A DNA stretch of 32,968 bases from an uncultured Collinsella sp. Its GTDB lineage: Bacteria; Actinomycetota; Coriobacteriia; Coriobacteriales; Coriobacteriaceae. The notes below the pieces were generated by a model. It made no database searches. It saw nothing but the letters and a program-made list of their open reading frames with translations, and had not been told where the DNA came from. Shown one piece after another: positions 1 to 8,317 of the stretch. Location of the stretch: contig CABQWP010000016.1 in the NCBI GenBank assembly GCA_902467875.1, positions 1 to 32,968 of the forward strand. Direction: 5' to 3'. A program made the position numbers and the translations under genes. Within the stretch, counting starts at the first letter, position 1, and every line of letters starts with the position of its first letter.

Positions 1-467
1 AGGTGTGGAGCATGGTCGCGGGGGCGGTTGGGCTCGATGGCATCGGCCACAAAGACCACCATATCGAGCGGCGTCATGTCGCAGGCACCCACGGTGTGAC
101 GGTCGACAGCCTGGAAAACGGCCGGCGACAACTCGGGGAAAAGCTGCGGAAGCTCATAGGCGGCAACTGGGCCGTGTAAAAGCGGCGTCGCGGCAGACGG
201 AGAGCCGGCAATCTTAATGCCGTAATGCAGAGCGCGCGTGACCAGCTCGTCGTCGGAGAGCACTTTGTCCCAGTCATGGATCAGGCCAGCGGCAGCGGCA
301 TCAAAGCGGTCGACACCGTATACCTCGGCTAGGTGCAGCGCAGTCTCAGCAACACCCAGCGAATGCACATAGCGCTTGCGCTTATCCTTCATGCGAACAT
401 CGAGCAGCTCTTGAATGCGCTTGAGCAGCGCGCGCTCATCGCCCTCAAACTGATCCTCTACCGACAA
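1..467 (-). CDS. yqeK: YqeK-family HD-domain hydrolase (3' end cut by window)
   Basis: HD-superfamily phosphohydrolase of the YqeK type, a family shown to hydrolyse diadenosine tetraphosphate symmetrically. 155 codons are visible and the 3' end lies outside the window. Metal-binding residues fit the HD pattern: H35, the H64-D65 pair in LIHDWDK, H98, H124 and D142 in ADAIEPNR. No ATG gives this frame. The ATG that overlaps the nadD stop (478-480) runs into a TGA after 11 codons, so I place the start at the TTG at 465-467, six bases after a GGGGG ribosome site. It lies 12 bases after nadD, the neighbour it has in many Gram-positives. Family assignment is firm; the start is inferred. Confidence 0.85.
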   Translation of the reverse strand, partial: MSVEDQFEGDERALLKRIQELLDVRMKDKRKRYVHSLGVAETALHLAEVYGVDRFDAAAAGLIHDWDKVLSDDELVTRALHYGIKIAGSPSAATPLLHGPVAAYELPQLFPELSPAVFQAVDRHTVGACDMTPLDMVVFVADAIEPNRPRDHAPH

Positions 468-479
468 CGTAGACCCCCA

Positions 480-1157
480 TCACTCAAAATCTTCTTGGCC
501 CAAATCGGCATATAGCCTGCGTTTGCGAATGTAGCCGAGCACAGACTCGCTCGTAAGATAGCGCACGCTCATGCCGCGGGCAACTCGCTTACGAATGTTC
601 GTCGAGCTAATCGCCAGCGCAGGAATCTGAATATAGCGCACGTCGAACGGCAGCCTCGATTCCTTAATCCGCGCCCGGGCCGTATCGATATCAAAGCCGG
701 GACGTGTCGCAGCAATAAAGGTTGCCAGTTCGGCAATCTCACCAGCATTGTGCCAGGTCACAATATCGATAATCGCGTCAGCGCCCGTAATAAAGTAGAG
801 CTTCACCTGTGGCGGGTAAAAGTCGCGAAGGGCATGAAGCGTATCGGCCGTATAGGTCACGCCCGGACGATCGATCTCGAAACGGCTCGCCAAAAAAGCC
901 GGATTCGCAGCGGTGGCGAGGACCGTCATGGCATAACGGTCCTCGGCGGGCGTCACCGGTTTGTCGAGCTTAAAGGCGGGAGAGCCGGCCGGCATAAAGA
1001 GCACGGCGTCCAAGTCGAGCGACTCGCGCGCCTGCTCGGCGGTAACCAAGTGCCCGTAATGAATCGGGTCGAAGGTGCCACCCATAATGCCAAGCCGAAA
1101 CTCCTGCCCATCCTTGATAGGCAGCTCAGGCAGGCCAATTTCACCGCGCAGCGACAT
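480..1157 (-). CDS. nadD: nicotinate-nucleotide adenylyltransferase
   Basis: Transfers AMP from ATP to nicotinate mononucleotide to give deamido-NAD, a cytosolic step of NAD synthesis. The 225-residue protein has the nucleotidyltransferase signature GGTFDPIHYGH near residues 26-36, where the histidines bind ATP phosphates, and the second family motif ISSTNIRKR close to the C-terminus. The first 20 or so residues precede the usual family start (LGIMGGTFDP), so a later start is possible, but the ATG at 1157 lies only 3 bases after the obgE stop and suits a coupled operon. yqeK follows, giving the conserved order obgE-nadD-yqeK. Confidence 0.95.
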   Translation of the reverse strand: MSLRGEIGLPELPIKDGQEFRLGIMGGTFDPIHYGHLVTAEQARESLDLDAVLFMPAGSPAFKLDKPVTPAEDRYAMTVLATAANPAFLASRFEIDRPGVTYTADTLHALRDFYPPQVKLYFITGADAIIDIVTWHNAGEIAELATFIAATRPGFDIDTARARIKESRLPFDVRYIQIPALAISSTNIRKRVARGMSVRYLTSESVLGYIRKRRLYADLGQEDFE

Positions 1158-1160
1158 GAC

Positions 1161-2618
1161 TTACTCGCCCTCCGGGGTCTCGACATCGTCCGCGACTTCT
1201 GCCGCATCGACAACCTCGACGCCATCGCCCGCAATATCGGCTACGTCAATAACCTCAACGCCTTCGTCCTCGAGCTCCTCCTCGTACTCCGAGAAGTCCT
1301 CGGCGCCCTCAAAGTCAAAGGCGCGCTGGCAAATGCGGACCTCGTCGCCCGCACGGCAGCCGGCCTTCTCGAGCGCGTCGTCAACGCCCATGCGCGCAAA
1401 CTTATGCTGCAGGTAGATGACGGCTTCCTCGTTTTCCCAGTCGGTCTGGATGACCATACGCTCGATGGCGCGACCGACCACGCGGAAGGCATGGGGCTCT
1501 TCCTGAACAATGCGGAAACGCTTCTCACGCTGCAGGCGACGGCGCTCCCACTCATCGTCGCGCAGGTCAACCGGCTCATCGGAGACAGCCAACTCGGCGC
1601 GCAGCTTGGCCACCTGCTCGCCCACGGCAAGCATCAGCGTGTTGAGGCCGGCGCCCGTCACAGCAGACACGGCAAAGAACATATGTCCATCGTCGAGCGC
1701 AGCGCGTTTGAGGTCGGCGATCTTGTCAGCCGTGCCCGGCGCATCGCACTTGTTAGCGACGACGATCTGCGGGCGCTCCGAAAGCTCGGCGCCATACTGC
1801 TCGAGCTCGCGGTTGATGATGCGATAGTCCTCAACCGGATCGCGATCCTCAAAACCGCCCGTCATATCGACGACATGCATGATGAGTGCCGTGCGCTCGA
1901 TGTGGCGCAGGAACTGATGGCCCAGACCCTTGCCCTCGCTCGCACCCTCGATAAGACCGGGGACGTCGGCAACGACATAGGAGTACTCGCCGGCACGCAC
2001 CATACCCAGGTTGGGTACGAGCGTGGTAAACGGATAGTCGGCGATCTTGGGTCGGGCGGCACTCATGCGCGCGATAAGCGAGGATTTGCCCACCGAGGGG
2101 AAGCCCACGAGCGCGGCATCGGCCATGAGCTTCATCTCGAGCTCAATCCAGTGCTCCTCAGCCGGCTCGCCCAATTGGGCGAACGCGGGAGCACGGCGCA
2201 CCGACGTAACAAAGTGCGTATTGCCCAGACCACCGGCGCCACCAGGGGCCACGACAACGCGCTCGCCATCATGCACCAAGTCGGCAATCTCGAACATCGG
2301 GGTCTGCGTCTCGGGATCGAGCTCGCGTACCACGGTGCCCATGGGAACCTTAAGGATCAGGTCCTCGCCGCTCTTGCCATTGCGGCGGGCGCCCTGACCG
2401 TGCGTTCCGCGCTCGGCACGAAAGTGATGCTTAAAGCGGTAATCGATCAGTGAAGACAGCTGAGCATCGGCCTGGATGACGACATTGCCGCCACGACCGC
2501 CGTCGCCGCCATCGGGGCCACCCTTGGGGACAAAGGCCTCGCGCCTAAACGACATGCATCCGGCACCGCCGTCGCCGCCGCACACGTTAATGCGGCTGAT
2601 ATCGGTGAACTGTGACAA
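1161..2618 (-). CDS. obgE: Obg-family GTPase
   Basis: Large-subunit-associated GTPase (Obg/CgtA) involved in ribosome assembly and stress control. The 485-residue protein starts with the glycine-rich Obg fold (about residues 1-160, with GGDGGAGC and GGPDGGDGGRGG). The G domain follows: G1 GFPSVGKSS at 172-180, G3 DVPGLIEGA, G4 NKCD and G5 SAVTGAG. A C-terminal OCT-type domain and an acidic tail of roughly 50 residues rich in Glu, Asp and Val complete it. The start is a TTG at 2616-2618, eight bases downstream of a strong GGAGG; no ATG fits. A hairpin with a T-run lies directly upstream, so expression may depend on read-through from rplU-rpmA. Confidence 0.96.
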   Translation of the reverse strand: MSQFTDISRINVCGGDGGAGCMSFRREAFVPKGGPDGGDGGRGGNVVIQADAQLSSLIDYRFKHHFRAERGTHGQGARRNGKSGEDLILKVPMGTVVRELDPETQTPMFEIADLVHDGERVVVAPGGAGGLGNTHFVTSVRRAPAFAQLGEPAEEHWIELEMKLMADAALVGFPSVGKSSLIARMSAARPKIADYPFTTLVPNLGMVRAGEYSYVVADVPGLIEGASEGKGLGHQFLRHIERTALIMHVVDMTGGFEDRDPVEDYRIINRELEQYGAELSERPQIVVANKCDAPGTADKIADLKRAALDDGHMFFAVSAVTGAGLNTLMLAVGEQVAKLRAELAVSDEPVDLRDDEWERRRLQREKRFRIVQEEPHAFRVVGRAIERMVIQTDWENEEAVIYLQHKFARMGVDDALEKAGCRAGDEVRICQRAFDFEGAEDFSEYEEELEDEGVEVIDVADIAGDGVEVVDAAEVADDVETPEGE

Positions 2619-2633
2619 CAGAATCGCCTCCTA

Positions 2634-2679
2634 CAAAAAAGAGGGAGACCCTTGAATCCTAAAACTCAAGTGCCTCCCA
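2634..2679 (-). terminator. intrinsic terminator or attenuator between rpmA and obgE
   Basis: On the minus strand GGGAG pairs with CTCCC (2674-2678 with 2643-2647) and CTTGA pairs with TCAAG inside it. The stem is followed by a run of six T at 2635-2640. It ends just before the obgE ribosome site. This should end part of the rplU-rpmA transcripts and lower obgE relative to the ribosomal proteins. Stem and T-run are seen; the regulatory role is inferred. Confidence 0.75.
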
Positions 2680-2703
2680 CATATGTGCTCTATGAAGGGT
2701 GAA

Positions 2704-2961
2704 TTACGCGTTCGCGAGCGGGCGTACGCTGACCCTGTGCTTGATACCCTTGTGGAACTCAACGGTACCGTCGACCAGCGCGAACAGCGTGTCGTCCTTG
2801 CCACGGCCAACGTTCTCACCCGGGTGGATGTGCGTGCCGTGCTGACGGACGAGAATCGTGCCCGTGGTTACCGTCTGGCCGGCGAAGCGCTTCGTGCCAA
2901 GGCGCTGACCGCGGGAGTCACGGCCATTACGGGAGGAACCGAGTCCTTTTTTGTGTGCCAT
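2704..2961 (-). CDS. rpmA: 50S ribosomal protein L27
   Basis: Ribosomal protein L27, whose N-terminus reaches the peptidyl transferase centre. The 85-residue sequence begins MAHKKGLGSSRNGRDS and carries the family core GTILVRQHGTHIHPG. The mature-type start follows the initiator Met directly, so this L27 lacks the short N-terminal extension that Firmicutes remove with the Prp protease. Consistently, no prp (ysxB) gene lies between rplU and rpmA; the gap is only 33 bases. It is cotranscribed with rplU. Confidence 0.98.
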   Translation of the reverse strand: MAHKKGLGSSRNGRDSRGQRLGTKRFAGQTVTTGTILVRQHGTHIHPGENVGRGKDDTLFALVDGTVEFHKGIKHRVSVRPLANA

Positions 2962-2994
2962 TGTGTATACCTACTCTTTCGTTACGAGTGTAAT

Positions 2995-3369
2995 CTACTC
3001 GGCGACGGGAGCCTCGGCAACAGCCTCGGCCTCTGCCTTGACAGCCTTCTTGGCGCGGGACGTAGCCTGGACCTTCACGATCTTCAGCTTGGTGAGCTGC
3101 TGACGGTGACCCTTCAGACGACGATAGCGCTTACGCTTGTGGAACTTGAAGACCAGCTGCTTCTCGCCCTTGAACTGCTCAACGATCTGAGCGGTAACCT
3201 TGGCCTTGGCCAGCTTGTCGGGATCGGTGACGATCTTCTTACCATCGTTGAGGAAGATGACCGGCAGGGTGACCTTGTCGCCCTCATTGCCCTCGATCTT
3301 CTCGACGGTGATGACATCGTCGGTGGCGACCTTGTACTGCTTGCCGCCCGTGTTAACGATTGCGTACAT
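2995..3369 (-). CDS. rplU: 50S ribosomal protein L21
   Basis: Ribosomal protein L21, a 23S rRNA-binding protein. The 124-residue protein starts MYAIVNTGGKQYKV and contains the conserved KRKRYRRLKGHRQQLT stretch. The ATG at 3367-3369 is chosen because an AAGGG ribosome site lies nine bases upstream and it matches the family start. An ATG seven codons earlier is open but would extend past the family N-terminus. The C-terminus has an alanine/glutamate-rich extension (AVKAEAEAVAEAPVAE), common in actinobacterial L21. A good promoter lies 43 bases upstream. Confidence 0.97.
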   Translation of the reverse strand: MYAIVNTGGKQYKVATDDVITVEKIEGNEGDKVTLPVIFLNDGKKIVTDPDKLAKAKVTAQIVEQFKGEKQLVFKFHKRKRYRRLKGHRQQLTKLKIVKVQATSRAKKAVKAEAEAVAEAPVAE

Positions 3370-3411
3370 GTTTACTTGCCCTTCATGCATCAGTTAGTGC
3401 AACAGCCGAAT

Positions 3412-3440
3412 ATAGTAGCAGGCGATAATACCCCCGTCAA
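3412..3440 (-). promoter_or_regulatory. sigma-70-type promoter for rplU-rpmA
   Basis: On the minus strand TTGACG (3435-3440) and TACTAT (3412-3417) are 17 bases apart, close to consensus at both elements. The -35 box contains the TGA stop codon of the preceding gene (3437-3439). Predicted transcription starts about 35 bases before the rplU ATG, too short for an elaborate L21-binding leader. This gives the ribosomal protein genes their own transcription inside the longer cluster. Confidence 0.8.
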
Positions 3441-4249
3441 CGAGTATGTGGAGCAAATCCACAAGTTCGCACAGGTATGGGGCTGACGAGTCGGCCCTCG
3501 TCGTCCTCGCATGCTTGATTCTGACGCTCGACATCGTAGGAGCAGATGGTCACGAGGTCTTGCATACCGGTGGAAACAATAGGTGCATCCACGCCCGGGG
3601 TCAAGCCCTGCAACAAAACATCAGCAGCGGAAAGCAAAATTTCCGGACGCATGGAGCCCTCGTTGTCGGCATGGGTGTCGAGCATGAGCACCAAATGGTC
3701 CGGGCGCTCCCCCGCCGTGAGCTCATAATCCACGAGCGTGTGATCCAAATCCAAGCGCTTGCTCTTTTTGCCGCGCGCGTAGTCGATGCCATGGTCCGCG
3801 CGCAGCGTGTCGATCGCACGACGCACCTCGTCGGCGCTTACGGGCGCCTCGGGATCCAAGTGAAGGTCGATGCGATACGACAGGCGCGTGAGCTGCGCCG
3901 TCAATGCCGGCGTGCGCACGTCGATGTACGCCGCCTCGATGGGTGCCAGATCGGCCGGAGACGCAGCAGCCAAGCGCCCAAACGCCTCGTCGAGCGTCAC
4001 GAACTCGGTCATAAACAGGTCATACCACTCGCAGGTCGACGACGTACCCACCGGTAGCGCCGAAGAGAAGCCCACGCGCATGTGCGGAGAGAAACCCTGC
4101 GTGACGGCATAGGGAAGCCCCGCACGGCGCACGATACGCTCAATGGTATGGATTACTTCGAGATGGCCCAGGTACTTAAGGCGATCGCGCTTGCCATAGC
4201 GAACACGAAGCCTAAAGAGCGAGGGGTTGTCGGTCAGGCGCTCACTCAT
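3437..4249 (-). CDS. TIGR03936/DUF2344 radical-SAM-linked protein
   Basis: 270-residue protein of the TIGR03936 (DUF2344) family, which almost always lies next to, or is fused with, a TIGR03960 radical SAM protein. The N-terminal core is recognisable: FRLRVRYGKRDRLKYLGHLE followed by RAGLPYAVTQGFSPHMRVGFSSALPVG. It has no CxxxCxxC motif and so is probably a partner rather than a radical SAM enzyme. Its ATG overlaps the stop of the TIGR03960 gene by four bases (ATGA), a sign of coupled translation. The pair typically stands upstream of rplU-rpmA in Gram-positives, as here. The biochemical role is not known to me; links to tRNA or ribosome modification are inferred from context only. Confidence 0.88.
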   Translation of the reverse strand: MSERLTDNPSLFRLRVRYGKRDRLKYLGHLEVIHTIERIVRRAGLPYAVTQGFSPHMRVGFSSALPVGTSSTCEWYDLFMTEFVTLDEAFGRLAAASPADLAPIEAAYIDVRTPALTAQLTRLSYRIDLHLDPEAPVSADEVRRAIDTLRADHGIDYARGKKSKRLDLDHTLVDYELTAGERPDHLVLMLDTHADNEGSMRPEILLSAADVLLQGLTPGVDAPIVSTGMQDLVTICSYDVERQNQACEDDEGRLVSPIPVRTCGFAPHTR

Positions 4250-6123
4250 GCGCGATCACCCATCAATACATTCTTGGCGTGGAGCGTGGGGCAGATACCG
4301 CAGCCGGTACACGACGTGCGGGTGCAGTCGGGAGTCGTGACACCCTCGAGCGAGCGACGGTACTCGCGCTCGAGGAAGCCGCGCGTGCAGCCGGGGCTCA
4401 CATGCTCCCACGGCAGACGCCAGTCCAACTCGTAGGGCAGGTGCACAAGCTCATTGAGGTCGATGCCGTTTTTCGCAGCAGCCTCCTTCCAGTTATCGAG
4501 CGAGAAATGCTCTACCCAGGCGTCAAAGCGAGAGCCCGCGCGCCAAGCATCGATGATGACGGGCGTCATGTCACGACCGGCGCGGGACAGTGCGGCCTCA
4601 ATGAGCGAGGTCTCGGCATCGTGGTAATGCACGCGGACGGCACGGTTGCGAACGCTCGTGACAAGCAGCTTCTGGCGACGCTTGACGTCGTCGTAGTCGA
4701 GCTGCGGGCACCACTGGAACGGCGTGGCAGCCTTGGGGATAAAGACCGAAACCGAGATGGACACCGAGATCGAGCCGCGACGAGCCTTGGGCACCACGGA
4801 ACGACCGAGCTCCAGCACGTGATCGGCCAGATTGGCGATGGCCACGATATCCTCGTCGCGCTCGCCGGGAAGGCCCATCATAAAGTAGAGCTTCATGCGG
4901 TTCCAGCCGGCCTCGAAGGCTGCCTTGGCCGCACGGTCCAGGTCCTCCTCGGTCACGTTTTTGTTAATGATGTCGCGCATGCGCTGGCTGCCGGCCTCGG
5001 GCGCGAACGTCAGGCCGCCCTTCTTTTCGCCGGCGACCGATTCGGCCATATCCACGCCAAACGAATCCAGACGCTGCGACGGAATAGACACGCGAATACC
5101 CGTATCCTCCAGGCGATGGTTGAGCCTGCCGAGCACGTCGCGAATGCAGGAGTGGTCGGTCGTGGAGAGCGAGGTCAGCGACACCTCGTCATAGCCGGTC
5201 TTTTCCAGACCCTGAATCACCGACGAGACGATCTGGTCGGCCGAGCGCTCGCGCACCGGGCGATACGTCATGCCGGCCTGGCAAAAACGACAGCCGCGGG
5301 CGCAGCCGCGCAGGATCTCGATAGACAGGCGGTCGTGGACCAGCTGCGCATAGGGCACGCACGACTGCGACAGCGGATTCGTGGCGCCGAAATCCTCGAC
5401 GACGCGCTTGTAGACCACGGTCGGCGCATCCTTGCCCTCACGCGGCACGGTGTAGCCATGGGGCGAGCAGGGCTCGTCGTGACGAACCTCATAGAGCGAC
5501 GGCACGTAGTTGCCGGCAATGGATGCGAGCTGCTCAACAATCTGCGCGCGCGGGACTCCTTCGTCACGCAGGCGGCGATGCAGCTGGCAGGTCTCGAGCA
5601 GCGATTCCTCGCCCTCGCCGATGAGGATAACATCGAAGAAGGCCGCGTACGGCTCGGGGTTGTACACCGAGGGGCCGCCGGCGATGATAATGGGGTCGTC
5701 TTCACCTCGGTCGGCCGCTAACAGCGGAATGCCAGCGAGGTCGAGTGCCTCGAGGAAGTTCGTCACCGCCATCTCGTGCGGCACATGCAGACCGACGATA
5801 TCAAACGAAGCGACCGGCGCTGCACCCTCGAGCGAGAGCAGCGGAATGCCTGCCTCGCGCATAGCGTCGCCCATATCGGGCCACGGCACATAGCCGCGCT
5901 CGCAGGAGATGCCCTCGGCCTGGTTAAGGATGTTGTAGAGGATGGCGATGCCCTGGTTGGGCAGACCGACCTCGTACACATCCGGATAGATCAGGCAGCA
6001 ACGGTAGTCGGCATCGGCCTTGGAAAGCGTGCCCCACTCGTGATCGATATAGCGGCTCGGCTTCTCGACCTTGGCGAGCAACGGCTCAATTAAATGAAAA
6101 CAGTCTTGGTATGCAACGCGCAA
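4246..6123 (-). CDS. TIGR03960-family B12-binding-like radical SAM protein
   Basis: 625-residue radical SAM protein. It has an N-terminal B12-binding-like Rossmann region (about residues 30-200, including VGLPNQGIAILYNILN). The radical SAM core starts near residue 275 with CARGCRFCQAG, giving the CxxxCxxC that binds the 4Fe-4S cluster and SAM. The family motif LYFMMGLPGERDEDI follows. The last 30 residues add a cysteine-rich patch, CTRTSCTGCGICP, which may hold another cluster. The start is a TTG at 6121-6123, 10 bases after the previous gene, and fits the family N-terminus (LLAKVEKPSRYI). It is coupled to the TIGR03936 gene by ATGA. The substrate is unknown. Confidence 0.88.
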   Translation of the reverse strand: MRVAYQDCFHLIEPLLAKVEKPSRYIDHEWGTLSKADADYRCCLIYPDVYEVGLPNQGIAILYNILNQAEGISCERGYVPWPDMGDAMREAGIPLLSLEGAAPVASFDIVGLHVPHEMAVTNFLEALDLAGIPLLAADRGEDDPIIIAGGPSVYNPEPYAAFFDVILIGEGEESLLETCQLHRRLRDEGVPRAQIVEQLASIAGNYVPSLYEVRHDEPCSPHGYTVPREGKDAPTVVYKRVVEDFGATNPLSQSCVPYAQLVHDRLSIEILRGCARGCRFCQAGMTYRPVRERSADQIVSSVIQGLEKTGYDEVSLTSLSTTDHSCIRDVLGRLNHRLEDTGIRVSIPSQRLDSFGVDMAESVAGEKKGGLTFAPEAGSQRMRDIINKNVTEEDLDRAAKAAFEAGWNRMKLYFMMGLPGERDEDIVAIANLADHVLELGRSVVPKARRGSISVSISVSVFIPKAATPFQWCPQLDYDDVKRRQKLLVTSVRNRAVRVHYHDAETSLIEAALSRAGRDMTPVIIDAWRAGSRFDAWVEHFSLDNWKEAAAKNGIDLNELVHLPYELDWRLPWEHVSPGCTRGFLEREYRRSLEGVTTPDCTRTSCTGCGICPTLHAKNVLMGDRA

Positions 6124-6133
6124 CGGAAAACCC

Positions 6134-7063
6134 CTAAGCAGCGAGATCGGATGCGTCTTGGTAGGACGCCATAGGACGGGTAGCGCCCGCGACCGTGGTC
6201 ACCAGATCGCGAACGCGGGAGAACGTGGCAGTGACCGCCTCGTTGGCACGGCTGTAGTCGACATCGCGCTCGTAGAGCGAAACAAGCGCACGGCCCATGC
6301 CGTAGGTGCCCGCGGCAGCAGTGAGCGCCTTGACGGCAAACCCAATATGCGGCGTCTGTTTGACGAGCGCGCGGGTGACCGCGCGGATCACAAGACCGCC
6401 GGCAAGCACGCCCGCGACCTCGTAGCCGCGCTCGGGCTTAATGCCGCGTCCAAAGACGGCAGCGAGCTCAAAGAGCATGCCCACCTGCGCCAGCGCCATA
6501 ACGGGATAATCGGCGCCTGGCAAAAACACCAGTGCACCGGTCGCCATATTGGTGAGCGCGCACGAGGTGATGATACGATTGGCCGCCGCGATGCGCATGA
6601 AGGCAAAGTTCGCCGCAAAAGCCGTTTCCTTGTCGGTGCGGTCGAGAATCCAGCGGGCAAGCGTCTCGAGCAGATACGTCTTATCGGTTGCCGCTACCAC
6701 GCCGAGCATGGGCGTGGACTCCTCGATAAACGGCACCTCCACAGCAGACTCGGCAAGCACGCACACGGGCGCGCCGGCGATCACGAGCTCCTGCACGGCA
6801 CTCTCCAAGCGGTCGGAACCACACGAGAGCACCAGCACCACATCGGTATCGGTCTTTGGAGCAATTCGCTCCTCCCCCAGACGCTCGACGCGCACAATGC
6901 CCGAGGTCGTCTGCGGCACAAAGGCGTCACGCACCGTCTCGGCCAGAAAGCGCGAGGCGGACGAATCCAGATAGACCGAGACGCGCACCGGCGTATCGGA
7001 ATCCTTCTTAACGGACGCGCCCATCTTAAAAGCGCGGTTCAGCTTATCTACGGGAATTTTCAT
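6134..7063 (-). CDS. DUF697-like membrane protein in the mre cluster
   Basis: 309-residue protein, not firmly recognised. The C-terminal half (about residues 150-280) resembles DUF697, found in YcjF and some GTPase-linked proteins: hydrophobic segments around ALTNMATGALVFLPGADYPVMALAQVGMLF (written here only to place it) then a GYEVAGVLAGGLVIRA helix. The N-terminal half looks like a soluble alpha/beta domain with DVVLVLSCGSDRL and VCVLAES strands, but I see no P-loop, so it is unlikely to be a GTPase itself. The ATG follows a strong GGAGGGG site, 18 bases after rodA. Its place between rodA and the radical SAM pair suggests a link to the envelope or elongation machinery; that is inference. 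Confidence 0.6.
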   Translation of the reverse strand: MKIPVDKLNRAFKMGASVKKDSDTPVRVSVYLDSSASRFLAETVRDAFVPQTTSGIVRVERLGEERIAPKTDTDVVLVLSCGSDRLESAVQELVIAGAPVCVLAESAVEVPFIEESTPMLGVVAATDKTYLLETLARWILDRTDKETAFAANFAFMRIAAANRIITSCALTNMATGALVFLPGADYPVMALAQVGMLFELAAVFGRGIKPERGYEVAGVLAGGLVIRAVTRALVKQTPHIGFAVKALTAAAGTYGMGRALVSLYERDVDYSRANEAVTATFSRVRDLVTTVAGATRPMASYQDASDLAA

Positions 7064-7081
7064 AGCAAACCCCTCCAGCGG

Positions 7082-8308
7082 TTACGCGGCGCCCGAACGA
7101 TGCCGCCATATGGATTGTACGATACCCACCGTCAGCAGCTGAATCATCATCGAAGACGAACCGAAGCTAATAAACGGTAGCGGAATACCGGTAATCGGCA
7201 TCATGCCGATGCACATGCCGATGTTTTCGAAGGTCTGGAACGCCCACATGCCAACGATGCCCACACACGAAAGACGCAAAAACAGCGACTCACACTTAAA
7301 GGCGACGCGAATCGTCGAAAAGATCAGCAGCACGTAGAGGCACAGGAGCAAAAAGGAACCACAAAAGCCAAAGGTCTCGGACAGAAAGGCGAAGACGAAG
7401 TCGGTGTGGAACTCAGGCAGAAAGCCGCCGGCTGACTGCGTCGCATGGCCCAAACCCTTACCAAAGAAGCCGCCCGAGCCAACGGCGATAAGTGACTGCT
7501 GCAGGTTGTAGGCATCGTCCGAATCGGCATTATCGGGGTCGATAAAGACCGTCAGACGGTTCATCTGATACTGCTTGATGAGCACATCGTGGCCGAGCAA
7601 CGAATCAAAGACCGAATCGAGCGCCAGGACGAGGGCCACCAGGCCCACGAGCAGGGCCAGGGTCGACAGCACCCATTCGCGGCGCGCACCGCTCATACAA
7701 ATGACGATGGCGCCAGAAACCAGCACGACCAGGCCCGATCCCAGGTCGCCCATGGCAACGACGGCCAAAAACGGAATGGACAGCATGCCGCAGAGCTTGA
7801 CGTAGTCGCGAACGGTATCGATGCGACCGTTATACTGCGAGCCAAGCGTAGCAATAAAGAAGATGGTGATGAGCTTGGCAAGCTCAACCGGCTGGAATGT
7901 CAAGCCGATACCGGGAATCTTGATCCAGCCCGTCATGCCCAGACCGCCCGTATAGGACAGACCCGGAATCTTGGGCGAGAGGATCACGATCAGGTCGATG
8001 ACGAGCAACGCCGTCGAGAAATTGGAAATACCGCGCAGATCGGTACGCCAGACCAGCACCGCCAGCACCGCTCCGATGCCAATTCCCAGCAGATGGCGTG
8101 AGAACGAGGCATCGGCCTTAAACTGCGAAGCCGACCAGATGATGATGGCACCGTAGGCAACGAGCGCCACAGTAGCCACGAGCACACCGATATGCACCTT
8201 TTGGCGAAACGTGCCGCGCGAGGCCGAAAGTTGCTTGTTGACGCGGTCCAGGCTGCTGCGAGAGCCGGTCTTGGTTGAACGGAACAGATCCGCCGGAGAA
8301 AAATCCAT
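7082..8308 (-). CDS. rodA: SEDS-family peptidoglycan polymerase RodA
   Basis: 408-residue polytopic membrane protein of the SEDS family, the lipid II glycosyltransferase of the elongasome that works with PBP2. About ten hydrophobic segments follow a cytoplasmic N-tail of some 38 residues. Family motifs are present: FQPVELAKL, the acidic MGDLGSGLV region, EFHTDFVFAFLSETFG and the near-C-terminal PITGIPLPFISFGSSS, a slight variant of the usual SYGGSS. The ATG has a perfect AGGAGG five bases upstream, and the gene lies nine bases after mrdA. RodA is preferred over FtsW because of the mre-PBP2 context and the absence of division genes. Confidence 0.92.
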   Translation of the reverse strand: MDFSPADLFRSTKTGSRSSLDRVNKQLSASRGTFRQKVHIGVLVATVALVAYGAIIIWSASQFKADASFSRHLLGIGIGAVLAVLVWRTDLRGISNFSTALLVIDLIVILSPKIPGLSYTGGLGMTGWIKIPGIGLTFQPVELAKLITIFFIATLGSQYNGRIDTVRDYVKLCGMLSIPFLAVVAMGDLGSGLVVLVSGAIVICMSGARREWVLSTLALLVGLVALVLALDSVFDSLLGHDVLIKQYQMNRLTVFIDPDNADSDDAYNLQQSLIAVGSGGFFGKGLGHATQSAGGFLPEFHTDFVFAFLSETFGFCGSFLLLCLYVLLIFSTIRVAFKCESLFLRLSCVGIVGMWAFQTFENIGMCIGMMPITGIPLPFISFGSSSMMIQLLTVGIVQSIWRHRSGAA

Positions 8309-8317
8309 CGCAACCTC

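Noticed and set aside
750..2453. A 567-codon open frame on the plus strand opposite nadD and obgE
   Set aside because: It is antisense to two well-recognised genes and has no family features; open antisense frames are common in GC-rich DNA.
3370..3436. L21-binding leader RNA before rplU
   Set aside because: The predicted leader is only about 35 bases and has no evident structured element.
4279..5721. A 480-codon plus-strand frame opposite the TIGR03960 gene
   Set aside because: Composition-driven shadow of the radical SAM gene; rich in His, Arg and Ala with no domain.
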